A stretch of DNA of 64,000 nucleotides from Microbacterium sp. LWO14-1.2 (GCF_038397715.1 NZ_CP151633.1:1488001-1552000); one strand, 5' to 3'. Numbered from the stretch's first letter, positions 52,234-62,304 are shown. The notes: generated by a model from the sequence alone, not told the origin. A program made the numbers and translations.

Positions 52234-52390
52234 GCCGAGACCCACCACGCGCGCCGAGACCCACCATCCGCGACGTCTTTCGTGGTGGGTTTGGACGCGG
52301 GTGGTGGGTTTGGACGCGGGTGGTGGGTCTCGGCGCAAGTGAGCGGGGGCGCGGGGTGGGTCTCGGCGCAAGTGAGCGGGGGCGCGGGGG
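52234..52390. repeat. Family B repeat, copy 4 (in the 285-bp gap 52171-52455)
   Basis: Direct units CCGAGACCCACCACGCGCG and CCGAGACCCACCA, a loop around CGACGTCTTTCG, and three inverted units TGGTGGGTTTGGACGCGGG-like follow one another. At the right end a piece starting GTGGGTCTCGGCGCAAGTGA is duplicated in tandem. It separates the KimA-type gene from the GNAT gene. Confidence 0.8.
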
Positions 52391-52443
52391 AGGGCGGGCG
52401 CGGGGCGACTCGACACGGGAACGGGCACGCGCAGGCGCCTGTC

Positions 52444-52449
52444 TAGGCT
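52444..52449 (+). promoter_or_regulatory. -10 box of the GNAT gene (leaderless start)
   Basis: TAGGCT ends 6 nt before the ATG at 52456, with only GAGGGG between. Confidence 0.45.
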
Positions 52450-52455
52450 GAGGGG

Positions 52456-53034
52456 ATGAGCGCGCACGAGGTCTGGCCTGTCCGCACCGAACGGCTGCAG
52501 GTGCGCCCGATGACCGCGGCCGACATCGACGTGATGTGGGAGTGGCGGCGCCTGCCCGACGTGAACCGCTGGCTGGGGCTCGCGCCCGACACGATCGAGG
52601 CGTTCCGCGAGCGGTACCTCGACCCCGACCGGCTCGCGGCGATGCACCTGATCGAACTCGTCGCCGCCGACAGCGGCGCCACCGCGATCGGCGACGTGAT
52701 GATCCGGATCGGCGACGGATGGGCGCAGCTCGAGGTCGCCGACCAGGCGAAGGGCGTCGAGGCGGAGCTCGGCTGGGTGCTCGATCCCGCGCACACCGGA
52801 CAGGGCTATGCGACCGAGGCGATCCGCGCTGTCATCGACACGTGCTTCGGGCCCCTCGGGCTGCGCCGCGTGCACGCCGGATGCTTCGCCGACAACGAGC
52901 CGTCGTGGCGCCTCATGGAGAGGCTCGGCATGCGGCGCGAGGAGTTCAGCCGCAAGACCGCCCTGCACCGCTCCGGCGAGTGGCTCGACGGCATGAACTA
53001 CGGCATCCTCGCGGAGGAGTGGGCAGCGATCTGA
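52456..53034 (+). CDS. GNAT-family N-acetyltransferase (RimJ/RimL type)
   Basis: The 192-residue protein opens TERLQVRPMTAADIDVMWEW and has the acetyl-CoA site LGWVLDPAHTGQGYATEAIR, followed by LRRVHAGCFADNEPSWRLME, a hallmark of the RimJ/RimL-like group that acetylates protein N-termini, amino acids or drugs. The substrate is unknown. Confidence 0.88.
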   Translation: MSAHEVWPVRTERLQVRPMTAADIDVMWEWRRLPDVNRWLGLAPDTIEAFRERYLDPDRLAAMHLIELVAADSGATAIGDVMIRIGDGWAQLEVADQAKGVEAELGWVLDPAHTGQGYATEAIRAVIDTCFGPLGLRRVHAGCFADNEPSWRLMERLGMRREEFSRKTALHRSGEWLDGMNYGILAEEWAAI

Positions 53035-53043
53035 ATCGTCGGA

Positions 53044-54222
53044 TCAGCCGGCGACGAGCGCGAGCACGAGGGTCGCGATCACCACCGTCGGCACGGCCAC
53101 CGCCGCACCCCACAGCATGAGCGTGCGCCAGCGGATCTCGACCCCCAGAGACACGACCCGGTGATGCCAGAGCAGCGTCGCGAGCGACGCCCACGGGGTG
53201 ATGAGGGGTCCGAGATTCACGCCGATCAGCAGCGCCATGAGCGTGACGGGGTCGGAAGCCGCAGGTTCGAGGATCAGATACGCGGGCAGGTTGTTGACCC
53301 CGTTGGCGGCGAGCGCCCCCGCCGACGCGAGTCCGAGCAGCTGCCCCACCCCGTGACCGTCGGTCGCGAGGGCGGAGAGGACGTCGAGGATGCCGTTCGC
53401 GTGCGCTGTCTCGACCAGCACGAACAGCGAGGCCGCGAGGCCGATCGCCTGCCACGGCACGAGCGACAGGCGCAGCACGTGCGGCCGACGCACGGCGAAC
53501 AGCACCACGAGCAGCACGGCGGCGACGGTCGCCGGAATCCACACGTCGTGGGTGAGCGCCAGCAGCGGCATGAGGAGGATCAGGATGCCGGCTGCTCCCC
53601 AGAACAGCACGCGATCGGACGGTGCGGCGGCCGACGGCATCCGATATCCGCCGAAGAGCGTGCGGCGGTGCACGATCGTCAGGAGGGCGACCGGGACGAC
53701 GATGCCGACGAGAGTCGGCGCCCAGCTCAGCGCGAGGAAGGATGCCGGGGACTCGCCGATCGCGGGCGCCGCGAGCAGGTTCGTGAGGTTCGAGACGGGC
53801 AGCGCGAGGGAGGCCGTGTTCGCGAGCCACACGGTCGCGAACGCGAAGGGCAGCGGTGAGACGCCGATGCTCTGCGCCAGCACGACGACCACGGGTGTGA
53901 CGATCACGGCGGTCGTGTCGAGCGACAGGAACACCGTGCTCACGACCGCGAGCACGACGACCGAGGCCCAGAGGGCGATGACGCGTCCGCGACCCCAGCG
54001 GGCCAGGCGCTGGGCGACGAGGTCGAACACCGCCGCATCGCGCGCGAGCTCGGCGACGATCGTGATGGCGACGACGAATCCGAGGACGGGCGTGATCCGT
54101 GCGCCGAGCGCCCCGGCATCCGGTGCGGGGAGGATGCCGCTGACGAGGCAGACGAGGGCGATGGCGACCAGCACCAGGACGATGATGGTGCCCGGCCCCG
54201 GCCGGCGTCGCGTCGCGCTCAC
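53044..54222 (-). CDS. ArsB/NhaD-type anion transporter (ion transporter superfamily)
   Basis: The 392-residue membrane protein starts at GTG 54222, with TACACT 6 nt before it. It has 10-12 hydrophobic helices. STVFLSLDTTAVIVTPVVVV and WLANTASLALPVSNLTNLLA repeat later as the inverted-repeat half ALAANGVNNLPAYLILEP and LIGVNLGPLITPWASLATLL, the signature of the ArsB/CitMHS/NhaD superfamily. Arsenite export is possible, and a link to arsC at 6.4 kb is only inference. Confidence 0.82.
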   Translation of the reverse strand: MSATRRRPGPGTIIVLVLVAIALVCLVSGILPAPDAGALGARITPVLGFVVAITIVAELARDAAVFDLVAQRLARWGRGRVIALWASVVVLAVVSTVFLSLDTTAVIVTPVVVVLAQSIGVSPLPFAFATVWLANTASLALPVSNLTNLLAAPAIGESPASFLALSWAPTLVGIVVPVALLTIVHRRTLFGGYRMPSAAAPSDRVLFWGAAGILILLMPLLALTHDVWIPATVAAVLLVVLFAVRRPHVLRLSLVPWQAIGLAASLFVLVETAHANGILDVLSALATDGHGVGQLLGLASAGALAANGVNNLPAYLILEPAASDPVTLMALLIGVNLGPLITPWASLATLLWHHRVVSLGVEIRWRTLMLWGAAVAVPTVVIATLVLALVAG

Positions 54223-54317
54223 TTCGTGAGTGTACGGCCGGTTGAGGCGGATGCGGGCGTCGGCGCCGATGCGACTCGCTCGAGCGGTGTCACCTCGGGA
54301 CAGATCCCCGCACTCGG

Positions 54318-54372
54318 CGTGAGCATCCCGCATGCATTCCGGCATACCGCCGTAGGGGAAGCGTGAGGATCA
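54318..54372 (+). promoter_or_regulatory. 11-bp-phased direct repeats upstream of kdp (probable KdpE sites)
   Basis: CGTGAGCATCC (54318), CGTAGGGGAAG (54351) and CGTGAGGATCA (54362) lie in one 11-bp phase; the first is exactly three periods before the second. The motif equals that in front of the KimA-type gene. A TATCGA or TTGTAT -10 element follows at about 54396-54404. Confidence 0.7.
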
Positions 54373-54409
54373 CGGATACGGCCCCCGCACGGGAGTTGTA
54401 TCGACTCTC

Positions 54410-54493
54410 GTGCTCGACATCATCTACATCGCGCTGACTCTCGCGCTGTTCGCCCTGGTCACCCTCATCGCGAAGGGGGTGGAGAGACTGTGA
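54410..54493 (+). CDS. Tiny membrane protein at the head of the kdp operon
   Basis: A 27-residue ORF starts at GTG 54410 and reads [20 protein letters not shown] (first 20), then ends with a short AKGVERL tail. It is one hydrophobic helix with a positively charged end. Its stop overlaps the kdpF GTG (GTGA), which supports real, coupled translation. Similar tiny ORFs precede kdpF in other actinobacteria, as far as I recall. A second KdpF-like stabilising peptide is a reasonable guess. Confidence 0.65.
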   Translation: MLDIIYIALTLALFALVTLIAKGVERL

Positions 54494-54579
54494 TCGTCTT
54501 CGAGATCATCGGCGCGGCCCTCGCCGTCGCCGCCGCCGTCTACCTCGTGGTCGCCCTCGTCGCGCCGGAGAAGTTCTGA
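54490..54579 (+). CDS. kdpF: K+-transporting ATPase subunit KdpF
   Basis: This 29-residue single-helix peptide reads [20 protein letters not shown] and ends in VALVAPEKF, the typical KdpF terminus. It stabilises the KdpFABC complex by packing against KdpA. Its GTG overlaps the preceding tiny ORF and its stop overlaps the kdpA start (TGATG). Confidence 0.88.
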   Translation: MIVFEIIGAALAVAAAVYLVVALVAPEKF

Positions 54580-56270
54580 TGGGCGCGGGATCCGGCGCCG
54601 AGATCTGGTTCGGCGTCCTCCAGGCGGCCGTGCTGATCGTCGCGCTCGTGCTGCTCTATCGCCCCCTCGGCGACTACATGGCGCACGTGTTCAGCACGCC
54701 GCGCGACCTCCGCGTCGAGCGCGGCGTGTATCGCGTGATCGGTGTGGACTCGGCATCCGAGCAGACCTGGCGCGCCTACGCACGCAGCGTGATCGCGTTC
54801 TCCGTCGTCGGTCTGCTGCTCGTGTACGGGCTGCAGCGTCTGCAGGCGTTCCTCCCCGAATCGCTCGGCCTGCCCGCCGTACCGGAGGGGCTCGCCTTCA
54901 ACACCGCCGCGTCGTTCGTCGCCAACACGAACTGGCAGTCGTACTCGCCCGAGCAGACCATGGGCTACACCGTGCAGCTCGCGGGTCTCACGGTGCAGAA
55001 CTTCGTGTCGGCGGCGGTGGGTCTCGCGGTGGCCGTCGCGCTCATCCGCGGGTTCGCCCGCCGCGGCTCGACGACGATCGGCAACTTCTGGGTCGATCTG
55101 ATCCGCGCCCTCGGGCGCATCCTCCTCCCCCTCGCCCTGATCGGCGCGGTCGCGCTCCTCGCGGGCGGGGTGATCCAGAACTTCGCCGGCTTCACCGACG
55201 TGACGACCGTTTCCGGCGGCACGCAGACGATCCCCGGCGGACCGGTCGCGTCACAGGAGGCCATCAAGCTGCTCGGAACCAACGGCGGCGGATTCTTCAA
55301 CGCGAACTCCGCGCACCCGTTCGAGAACCCCACCGGCTTCACGAACCTCCTGCAGATCCTGCTCATTCTCGTGATCCCGTTCGCGCTCCCGCGCACCTTC
55401 GGACGGATGCTCGGCGACAACCGGCAGGGCTACGCGATCGCCGCCGTCATGGGCACGATCTTCCTCGTCTCGACGTTCGCCCTCTCGGCGCTCGAGCTCG
55501 CCGGCCGCGGCACGGCCCCCGAGCTCGCCGGATCGGCGATGGAGGGCAAGGAGGTGCGCTTCGGCATCCTCAGCTCCGCCCTGTTCGGCAGCGCCAGCAC
55601 TCTCACCTCGACCGGTGCGGTGAACTCCATGCACGACTCGTACACCGCGCTCGGCGGCATGATGCCGATGCTCAACATGATGCTCGGCGAGGTCGCCCCC
55701 GGCGGGGTGGGATCGGGCTTGTACGGGATGCTGGTGCTCGCCGTGATCGCGGTGTTCGTCGGCGGACTCCTCGTCGGCCGCACCCCCGAGTACCTCGGCA
55801 AGCGGATCGGTCCGCGCGAGATCAAGCTCGCGAGCCTCTACATCCTCGTGACGCCGACGCTCGTGCTGCTCGGCACCGCGCTGAGCTTCGCCGTGCCCGG
55901 GATCCGCGCCGACGTCGAGTCGACCAGCATCCTGAACCCCGGCGTCCACGGCATGAGCGAAGTCCTCTACGCCTTCACGTCGGCGTCGAACAACAACGGC
56001 TCCGCGTTCGCCGGTCTCACCGCGAACACGCCCTGGTTCAACACCGCCCTCGGCGTCGCCATGCTGCTCGGCCGGTTCATCCCGATCGTGCTCGTGCTCG
56101 CCCTCGCCGGGTCGTTCGCCGCCCAGCAGCGCGTGCCCGAGACGACCGGCACGCTGCCCACCCACCGGCCCCAGTTCGTCGGACTCCTCACCGCCGTGAC
56201 GGTCATCATCACGGCACTCACCTACTTCCCCGTGCTCGCACTCGGACCGCTCGCCGAAGGACTCGCCTGA
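54579..56270 (+). CDS. kdpA: K+-transporting ATPase channel-like subunit KdpA
   Basis: The 563-residue membrane subunit binds K+ with four selectivity-filter-like loops; [20 protein letters not shown] and [20 protein letters not shown] are clear examples, as is [19 protein letters not shown]. About ten helices are present and the length is usual. The ATG at 54579 overlaps the kdpF stop. Confidence 0.97.
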   Translation: MGAGSGAEIWFGVLQAAVLIVALVLLYRPLGDYMAHVFSTPRDLRVERGVYRVIGVDSASEQTWRAYARSVIAFSVVGLLLVYGLQRLQAFLPESLGLPAVPEGLAFNTAASFVANTNWQSYSPEQTMGYTVQLAGLTVQNFVSAAVGLAVAVALIRGFARRGSTTIGNFWVDLIRALGRILLPLALIGAVALLAGGVIQNFAGFTDVTTVSGGTQTIPGGPVASQEAIKLLGTNGGGFFNANSAHPFENPTGFTNLLQILLILVIPFALPRTFGRMLGDNRQGYAIAAVMGTIFLVSTFALSALELAGRGTAPELAGSAMEGKEVRFGILSSALFGSASTLTSTGAVNSMHDSYTALGGMMPMLNMMLGEVAPGGVGSGLYGMLVLAVIAVFVGGLLVGRTPEYLGKRIGPREIKLASLYILVTPTLVLLGTALSFAVPGIRADVESTSILNPGVHGMSEVLYAFTSASNNNGSAFAGLTANTPWFNTALGVAMLLGRFIPIVLVLALAGSFAAQQRVPETTGTLPTHRPQFVGLLTAVTVIITALTYFPVLALGPLAEGLA

Positions 56271-56272
56271 TC

Positions 56273-58450
56273 ATGGATTCGCACGTTTCGTCTCGCTCCG
56301 CTCGCTCGACGACCGAGGGGGATGCCGCTCGCTCGACGACCGAGGGGGATGCCGGCGCAGCCGCCGCACCGCCCGCACCCCGCTCGTTCGGGTGGGCGCA
56401 GCTCACGCAGGCCCTCCCCGGTGCGCTGCGCAAGCTCAACCCGGCCTCACTGCTGCGCAACCCCGTCATGCTGCTCGTGTGGGTCGGCGCGGCGTTCACG
56501 ACCGTCCTCGCGATCGCCGAGCCGTTCCTCGGCGGACCCGCCGCCTCCGGCGGCACCCCCGTGCCCGCTCCGTTCACCTGGGGCATCGCGATCTGGCTCT
56601 GGCTGACCGTGCTGTTCGCCAACGTCGCGGAATCGGTCGCCGAAGGCCGCGGCAAGGCGCAGGCCGCCACCCTGCGCAAGACCCGCACGAGCACCATGGC
56701 CCGGCGGGTCATACGGTACGACGCGACGACGGATGCCACGGCGGAGCGCTCCGAGACCGTCGACGTGTCGTCGGCTGAGCTGCAGCGCGACGACATCGTG
56801 ATCGTCGCGGCGGGCGACCTGATCCCCGGCGACGGCGACATCGTGGCCGGCATCGCGACGGTCGACGAATCGGCCATCACGGGCGAGAGCGCGCCGGTGA
56901 TCCGCGAGTCGGGCGGCGACCGCAGCGCCGTCACCGGCGGCACCCGCGTGCTGTCGGACCGCATCGTCGTGCGCATCACGTCGAAGCCCGGCGAGACGTT
57001 CGTCGACCGCATGATCGCGCTCGTCGAAGGTGCGAGCCGTCAGCGCACCCCGAACGAGATCGCCCTCAACATCCTCCTCGCGAGCCTCTCGATCGTGTTC
57101 GTGGTGGTGGTGCTGGCGTTGAACCCGATCGCGTCGTACGCGGCATCTCCCGTCAGCATCCCCGTCCTGATCGCTCTTCTCGTCTGCCTCATCCCGACCA
57201 CGATCGGCGCGCTGCTGTCGGCCATCGGCATCGCCGGCATGGACCGCCTCGTGCAGCGCAACGTGCTCGCCATGTCGGGCCGCGCGGTCGAGGCCGCGGG
57301 CGACGTCACCACGCTCCTGCTCGACAAGACCGGCACGATCACCTACGGCAACCGGCGCGCCCACGAGGTGCTGCCCCTGTCGGGGATCGACGCCGAGGAG
57401 CTGCTGCGCGTCGCCGCCCTCTCCTCCCTCGCCGACCCCACCCCGGAGGGGGCGTCGATCGTCGATCTGGCGGCGAGCCGCGGCATCCGTGTCGAACAGC
57501 CGGCGGATGCCGTCGTCGTGCCGTTCACCGCCCAGACCCGCATGTCGGGACTCGACCTCGCCGACGGCACGCAGATCCGCAAGGGCGCCGGCTCCGCCGT
57601 CGCCGCCTGGCTCGGACTGGACGCGGATGCCGAACTCGCCGCCCTCACCGACGGCGTGGCCTCGAGCGGCGGCACCCCGCTGGTCGTCGCCGTCCGCGCG
57701 GCGCCCGGCGACCGCATCCTCGGGGTCGTGCACCTCAAGGACATCGTCAAGGACGGCCTGCGAGAGCGGTTCGACGAGCTGCGCAGCATGGGCATCCGCA
57801 CGGTCATGATCACGGGTGACAACCCGCTCACGGCCGCCGCGATCGCGAAGGAGGCCGGCGTCGACGACTTCCTCGCCGAGGCGACACCCGAGCAGAAGCT
57901 CGAGCTCATCAAGCGCGAGCAGGAGGGCGGCCGCCTCGTCGCGATGACCGGCGACGGCACGAACGATGCCCCGGCGCTGGCTCAGGCCGACGTCGGCGTG
58001 GCGATGAACACGGGCACCTCAGCCGCGAAGGAGGCCGGCAACATGGTCGACCTCGACTCCGACCCGACGAAGCTCATCGACATCGTGCGCATCGGCAAGC
58101 AGCTGCTCATCACGCGCGGCGCGCTGACGACGTTCTCCCTCGCGAACGACATCGCCAAGTACTTCGCCATCATCCCGGCGATGTTCATGGGCGTCTTCCC
58201 CGGACTCGCGGCGCTGAACATCATGCAGCTGCACTCCCCGGCATCCGCGGTGACGAGCGCGATCATCTTCAACGCGATCGTGATCGTGTTCCTCATCCCG
58301 CTCGCGCTCCGCGGTGTGAAGTACACCCCGGCGAGCGCCTCGCAGATACTGCAGCGCAACCTGCTCGTCTACGGCCTCGGCGGTGTGATCGCCCCGTTCA
58401 TCGGCATCAAGCTGATCGACCTCGTCGTCAGTCTGATCCCCGGGTTCTGA
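56273..58450 (+). CDS. kdpB: K+-transporting ATPase P-type subunit KdpB
   Basis: The 725-residue P-type ATPase has the phosphorylation motif DKTGT (Asp351), [14 protein letters not shown] and [18 protein letters not shown]. The family is usually about 680-690 residues; the excess is an unusual N-terminal stretch of about 45 residues that contains two copies of RSTTEGDA encoded by a 27-bp tandem repeat. The start follows GAAGGA inside kdpA. Conserved sequence begins around [20 protein letters not shown]. Confidence 0.96.
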   Translation: MDSHVSSRSARSTTEGDAARSTTEGDAGAAAAPPAPRSFGWAQLTQALPGALRKLNPASLLRNPVMLLVWVGAAFTTVLAIAEPFLGGPAASGGTPVPAPFTWGIAIWLWLTVLFANVAESVAEGRGKAQAATLRKTRTSTMARRVIRYDATTDATAERSETVDVSSAELQRDDIVIVAAGDLIPGDGDIVAGIATVDESAITGESAPVIRESGGDRSAVTGGTRVLSDRIVVRITSKPGETFVDRMIALVEGASRQRTPNEIALNILLASLSIVFVVVVLALNPIASYAASPVSIPVLIALLVCLIPTTIGALLSAIGIAGMDRLVQRNVLAMSGRAVEAAGDVTTLLLDKTGTITYGNRRAHEVLPLSGIDAEELLRVAALSSLADPTPEGASIVDLAASRGIRVEQPADAVVVPFTAQTRMSGLDLADGTQIRKGAGSAVAAWLGLDADAELAALTDGVASSGGTPLVVAVRAAPGDRILGVVHLKDIVKDGLRERFDELRSMGIRTVMITGDNPLTAAAIAKEAGVDDFLAEATPEQKLELIKREQEGGRLVAMTGDGTNDAPALAQADVGVAMNTGTSAAKEAGNMVDLDSDPTKLIDIVRIGKQLLITRGALTTFSLANDIAKYFAIIPAMFMGVFPGLAALNIMQLHSPASAVTSAIIFNAIVIVFLIPLALRGVKYTPASASQILQRNLLVYGLGGVIAPFIGIKLIDLVVSLIPGF
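56287..56353. repeat. Family F repeat and 27-bp tandem duplication inside kdpB
   Basis: TTCGTCTCGCTCCGCTCGCT (56287 on) matches the complement of the family F repeat at 15381-15405. The following 27-bp unit is present twice in exact tandem (56300-56326 and 56327-56353), in frame, adding nine codons per copy to the kdpB 5' end. Confidence 0.9.
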
Positions 58451-58496
58451 CACGTCCCGCCCGCTTCTGCACGACCCGCACACCGAAAGGCCTCTC

Positions 58497-59096
58497 ATGT
58501 CCACCCGCTCCACCCTTCGCACCACCGGCGTCGCCGTGCGCGCCATGGTCGTCCTCACGCTCGTGCTCGGCGTCGCGTACACGCTCGTCGTGACCGGCAT
58601 CGGCCAGCTCCTGCTGCCGTTCCAGGCGAACGGGTCGCCGCTGCCCGATGACAAGGGCAGCGCGCTGATCGGGCAGTCGTTCACGGATGCCGACGGCGAG
58701 GCGCTCCCGGAGTACTTCCAGTCCCGTCCGTCCGCCGCCGGCGACGGATACGACGGCACGAGCTCGAGCGGCAGCAACCTCGGACCCGAGAACACCGACC
58801 TCGTCGCATCGATCGAGGAGCGTCGCGCGGCGATCGCAGAGCGCGAGGGCGTGAGCGAGGATGCCGTGCCGGCCGACGCCGTGACGGCATCCGGTTCGGG
58901 TCTCGACCCGCACATCAGCGTCGCCTACGCGCTGCTCCAGGTGCCGCGCGTCGCGGCGGCGCGCGACCTGCCCGAGCAGGAGGTGCGCGACCTCGTGGAG
59001 TCTAGGATTCAAGGGCGGGATCTGGGATTCCTCGGCGAGGAGCGCATCAACACGGCCGAACTCAATCTCGCGCTCGATGAGCGGGAGGGCGAATGA
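58497..59096 (+). CDS. kdpC: K+-transporting ATPase subunit KdpC
   Basis: The 199-residue subunit has one N-terminal membrane helix (AMVVLTLVLGVAYTLVVTGI) and the KdpC domain: GSALIGQSFTDADG, YFQSRPSAAGDGYDGTSSSG, SNLGPENTDL and HISVAYALLQVPRVAAAR. It assists ATP binding by KdpB. It overlaps kdpD by four bases. Confidence 0.96.
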   Translation: MSTRSTLRTTGVAVRAMVVLTLVLGVAYTLVVTGIGQLLLPFQANGSPLPDDKGSALIGQSFTDADGEALPEYFQSRPSAAGDGYDGTSSSGSNLGPENTDLVASIEERRAAIAEREGVSEDAVPADAVTASGSGLDPHISVAYALLQVPRVAAARDLPEQEVRDLVESRIQGRDLGFLGEERINTAELNLALDEREGE

Positions 59097-61609
59097 CGGC
59101 ATCCGGCAAGCGGGGTCGGCTCCGCGTGCTGCTCGGCGCCGCACCCGGCGTCGGCAAGACGTTCGAGATGCTGGCCGAGGGGCGGCGCCTTCTCGACGAG
59201 GGCCGCGACGTCGTGATCGCGATCGTCGAGACGCACGACCGAGCCGCGACGGCCGCGCAGACCGTCGGCATCCCGGAGATCCCGCGCCGCACCGAGCTGC
59301 ACCGCGGAGTGCCGCTCACGGAGATGGATCTGGATGCGGTGCTCGCACGGCATCCGGAGATCGCGCTCGTCGACGAGCTCGCGCACACGAACACCCCCGG
59401 CTCGGCGAACGCGAAGCGGTGGCAGGACGTGGAGGTGCTGCTCGATGCCGGGATCGACGTCGTCACGACCGTGAACGTGCAGCACATCGACTCGCTGAAC
59501 GCCGTCGTCGAGAAGATCACCGGCGTCGCTCAGCAGGAGACGATCCCGGATGCCGTGGTGCGCGCGGCCGACGAGATCGAGGTCGTCGACCTGGCGCCCC
59601 AGTCGCTCCGAGACCGCCTCTCGGCGGGACTCGTGTATCCGGCGGAGCGCATCGACGCCGCGCTGTCGAACTACTTCCGTCTCGGCAACCTCACCGCACT
59701 GCGCGAGCTCGCGCTGCTGTGGCTCGCCGACGAGGTCGACTCGGCGCTGCGCAGCTACCGGGCCGATCACGGCATCGAGGGCACGTGGCAGGCGCGCGAG
59801 CGCGTGGTCGTGGCCCTCACCGGCGGCCCGGAGGGCGAGACCCTGCTGCGCCGCGGCGCCCGCATCGCCGCGAGGTCGGCCGGCGGCGAACTGCTCGCCG
59901 TGCACGTCGCTGCCCAGGACGGACTCCGCGACGAGACCCCCGGCGCCCTGGCCGCGCAGCGGTCGCTGGTCGAATCGCTCGGGGGCAGCTTCCATCAGAT
60001 CATCGGCGACGACATCCCCGCCACGCTCGTCGAGTTCGCGCAGGGTGCCGATGCGACGCAGCTGGTGATCGGCGTCAGCCGGCGCGGACGGCTCGCGGCA
60101 GCACTGACGGGACCGGGCATCGGCTCGGAGGTCATCCGGCGCTCCGGCGACATCGACGTGCACATCGTCACGCACGCCGCGGCCGGCAACCGCGTGCGGC
60201 TCCCCCGCATCACGGGCGGCGCCCTGGGCTGGCGGCGGCAGGTCCTGGGCTTCGCGGTCGCGCTCGTGTTCGGGCCGCTGCTGTCGTGGGTCATGTTCAC
60301 GTTCCGCAGCCCGGAGTCGATCACGGCCGAGGTGCTCGCCTATCAGCTGCTCGTCGTCGTGGTCGCTCTCGTCGGCGGTGTGCGGCCCGCGGTCTTCGCG
60401 GCCGTGCTGTCGGGGGTCACCCTCGACTTCCTGTTCGTGGCGCCCCTCTTCACGATCACGATCGCCCACCCGCTGCATGTGCTGGCGCTCGCCCTGTACG
60501 TCGTGATCGCGGTGCTCGTGAGCATCATCGTCGACCAGGCCGCCCGGCGCGCCCGCACCGCACAGCGCGCCGCCGCCGAGGCGGAGCTGCTCGCCGCGGT
60601 CGCCGGCAACGTGCTCCGCGGCGACAACGCCCTGATCGCGCTCGTCAGCCGCACCCGCGAGGCGTTCGGCCTCGCCGGGGTGCGCCTGCTCACCCCCGAC
60701 GGGGAGGTGCTGGCGAGCGACGGCGAACCCGTACCAGACGGCCGCGTCACGACGGTCGCCGTCGACGGAGCGTCGCCCGCGATCCTCGAGCTCAGCGGCG
60801 AACCCCTCGACACCCCGGCCCGCCGGCTGCTCGACGCGATCGTCGCGCAGCTCGCCGCCGCGATCGAGCACACCGACCTGCGCGCCACCGCCCGCGAGGC
60901 GGCCGCCCTCGCCGAGACCGACCAGGTGCGCACGGCTCTGCTGTCGGCGGTGAGCCACGACCTGCGGCGCCCTCTCGCATCGGCGGTCGCCGCGATCGGC
61001 GGACTCCGCGGGGCGCACGGCCTCTCGGCATCCGATCGGGAGGAGCTGCTGGCGACCGCCGACGAGAGCCTGGCGACCCTGTCGTCGCTGGTGACCGACC
61101 TGCTCGACGTGAGCCGGGTGCAGGCCGGCGTGCTCGCCGTCTCGACCATGCGGCTCGACGTCGCCGGGCCCGTGCTCGCCGCGGTCGACGAGCTCGCACT
61201 CGGTCCCGCCGACGTCGAGCTCGCCCTCGACGCCGACCTGCCCGCGGTGTCCGCCGACCCCGTGCTGCTGCAGCGAGTGCTCGTGAACGTGATCGCCAAC
61301 GCGCACCGGCACGCGCCCGACGACAGCCGCGTCATCGTGTCGACGAGCGCGATCGGCGATCACGCGGAGATCCGCGTGATCGATCGCGGCGCCGGGGTTC
61401 CCGCCGAGAAGCGCGACCAGATCTTCCAGCCGTTCCAGCGGCTCGGAGACACCGACAACACCACCGGGCTCGGACTCGGTCTCGCCCTGTCGCGCGGGTT
61501 CGCCGAGGGCATGGGCGGTAGCCTGACACCCGAGGACACCCCCGGCGGTGGGCTCACCATGGTCATCTCGCTGCCGCTCGCCGGCGCCGACACGGAGGGG
61601 GCGGAGTGA
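59093..61609 (+). CDS. kdpD: Sensor histidine kinase KdpD
   Basis: The 838-residue sensor has an N-terminal KdpD domain with Walker A GAAPGVGKTFEML, a USP-like domain (VVVALTGGPEGETLLRRGAR), four close membrane helices around residues 380-480, a GAF-like region, and the kinase core with phospho-acceptor His in SHDLRRPLASA (His622) and TGLGLGLALSRGFAEGMGG as ATP lid. It senses K+ limitation and osmotic state and phosphorylates KdpE. Confidence 0.96.
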   Translation: MTASGKRGRLRVLLGAAPGVGKTFEMLAEGRRLLDEGRDVVIAIVETHDRAATAAQTVGIPEIPRRTELHRGVPLTEMDLDAVLARHPEIALVDELAHTNTPGSANAKRWQDVEVLLDAGIDVVTTVNVQHIDSLNAVVEKITGVAQQETIPDAVVRAADEIEVVDLAPQSLRDRLSAGLVYPAERIDAALSNYFRLGNLTALRELALLWLADEVDSALRSYRADHGIEGTWQARERVVVALTGGPEGETLLRRGARIAARSAGGELLAVHVAAQDGLRDETPGALAAQRSLVESLGGSFHQIIGDDIPATLVEFAQGADATQLVIGVSRRGRLAAALTGPGIGSEVIRRSGDIDVHIVTHAAAGNRVRLPRITGGALGWRRQVLGFAVALVFGPLLSWVMFTFRSPESITAEVLAYQLLVVVVALVGGVRPAVFAAVLSGVTLDFLFVAPLFTITIAHPLHVLALALYVVIAVLVSIIVDQAARRARTAQRAAAEAELLAAVAGNVLRGDNALIALVSRTREAFGLAGVRLLTPDGEVLASDGEPVPDGRVTTVAVDGASPAILELSGEPLDTPARRLLDAIVAQLAAAIEHTDLRATAREAAALAETDQVRTALLSAVSHDLRRPLASAVAAIGGLRGAHGLSASDREELLATADESLATLSSLVTDLLDVSRVQAGVLAVSTMRLDVAGPVLAAVDELALGPADVELALDADLPAVSADPVLLQRVLVNVIANAHRHAPDDSRVIVSTSAIGDHAEIRVIDRGAGVPAEKRDQIFQPFQRLGDTDNTTGLGLGLALSRGFAEGMGGSLTPEDTPGGGLTMVISLPLAGADTEGAE

Positions 61610-62274
61610 AGCTCCTCATCGCCGACGACGATCCGCAGATGGTGCGCGCGCTGCGCATCACGCTCGCCGCGCACGGGTACGAGGTGGTCGTCGCCGCCGA
61701 CGGTGCCGCGGCCGTCGCGACGGCCGCGCAGACCCACCCCGACCTGATCATGCTCGACCTGGGCATGCCGCGACTCGACGGGATCGAGGTCATCCAGGCG
61801 CTGCGCGGATGGACGAGCGTGCCCATCATCGTCGTCTCCGGGCGCACGGGCTCCGCCGACAAGGTCGAGGCGCTGGATGCCGGGGCCGACGACTTCGTCA
61901 CCAAGCCGTTCCAGGTCGACGAGCTGCTCGCCCGCCTGCGCGCCCTGTCGCGACGGGCGGCGCCGGCCGGGGAGTCCACCGTCGGATTCGGGGACGTCGT
62001 CGTCGACCTCGCGACGAAGACCGTCACCCGCTCCGGCTCGCGCGTGCACCTCACGCCGACCGAGTGGCGGATGCTGGAGCACCTCGCGCGGCATCCCGGC
62101 GCCCTCGTCACCCGGCAGGACCTGCTGAAGGAGATCTGGGGCAGCGAGCAGGTCTCCGACTCCGGGTACCTGCGCCTGTACATGTCGCAGCTGCGCAAGA
62201 AGCTCGAGCGCGAACCCGGGTCGCCGGAGCACCTGCTGACCGAGTCGGGAATGGGCTACCGGCTCGTGCTCTGA
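61606..62274 (+). CDS. kdpE: Response regulator KdpE
   Basis: The 222-residue OmpR-family regulator has the receiver domain with the phosphorylated Asp in LIMLDLGMPRLDG (Asp51) and the winged helix ending LTESGMGYRLVL. It overlaps kdpD by four bases. It most probably binds the 11-bp direct repeats before kdp and, by motif identity, those before the KimA-type gene. Confidence 0.96.
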   Translation: MKLLIADDDPQMVRALRITLAAHGYEVVVAADGAAAVATAAQTHPDLIMLDLGMPRLDGIEVIQALRGWTSVPIIVVSGRTGSADKVEALDAGADDFVTKPFQVDELLARLRALSRRAAPAGESTVGFGDVVVDLATKTVTRSGSRVHLTPTEWRMLEHLARHPGALVTRQDLLKEIWGSEQVSDSGYLRLYMSQLRKKLEREPGSPEHLLTESGMGYRLVL

Positions 62275-62304
62275 GGGCGCTTTGGGCGTCTTCCCCTCGC
62301 CCCC

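Noticed and set aside
50107..52968. A 953-codon minus-strand frame under the KimA-type and GNAT genes
   Set aside because: It is antisense to two well-conserved genes and shows only Arg/Glu/His-rich shadow composition.
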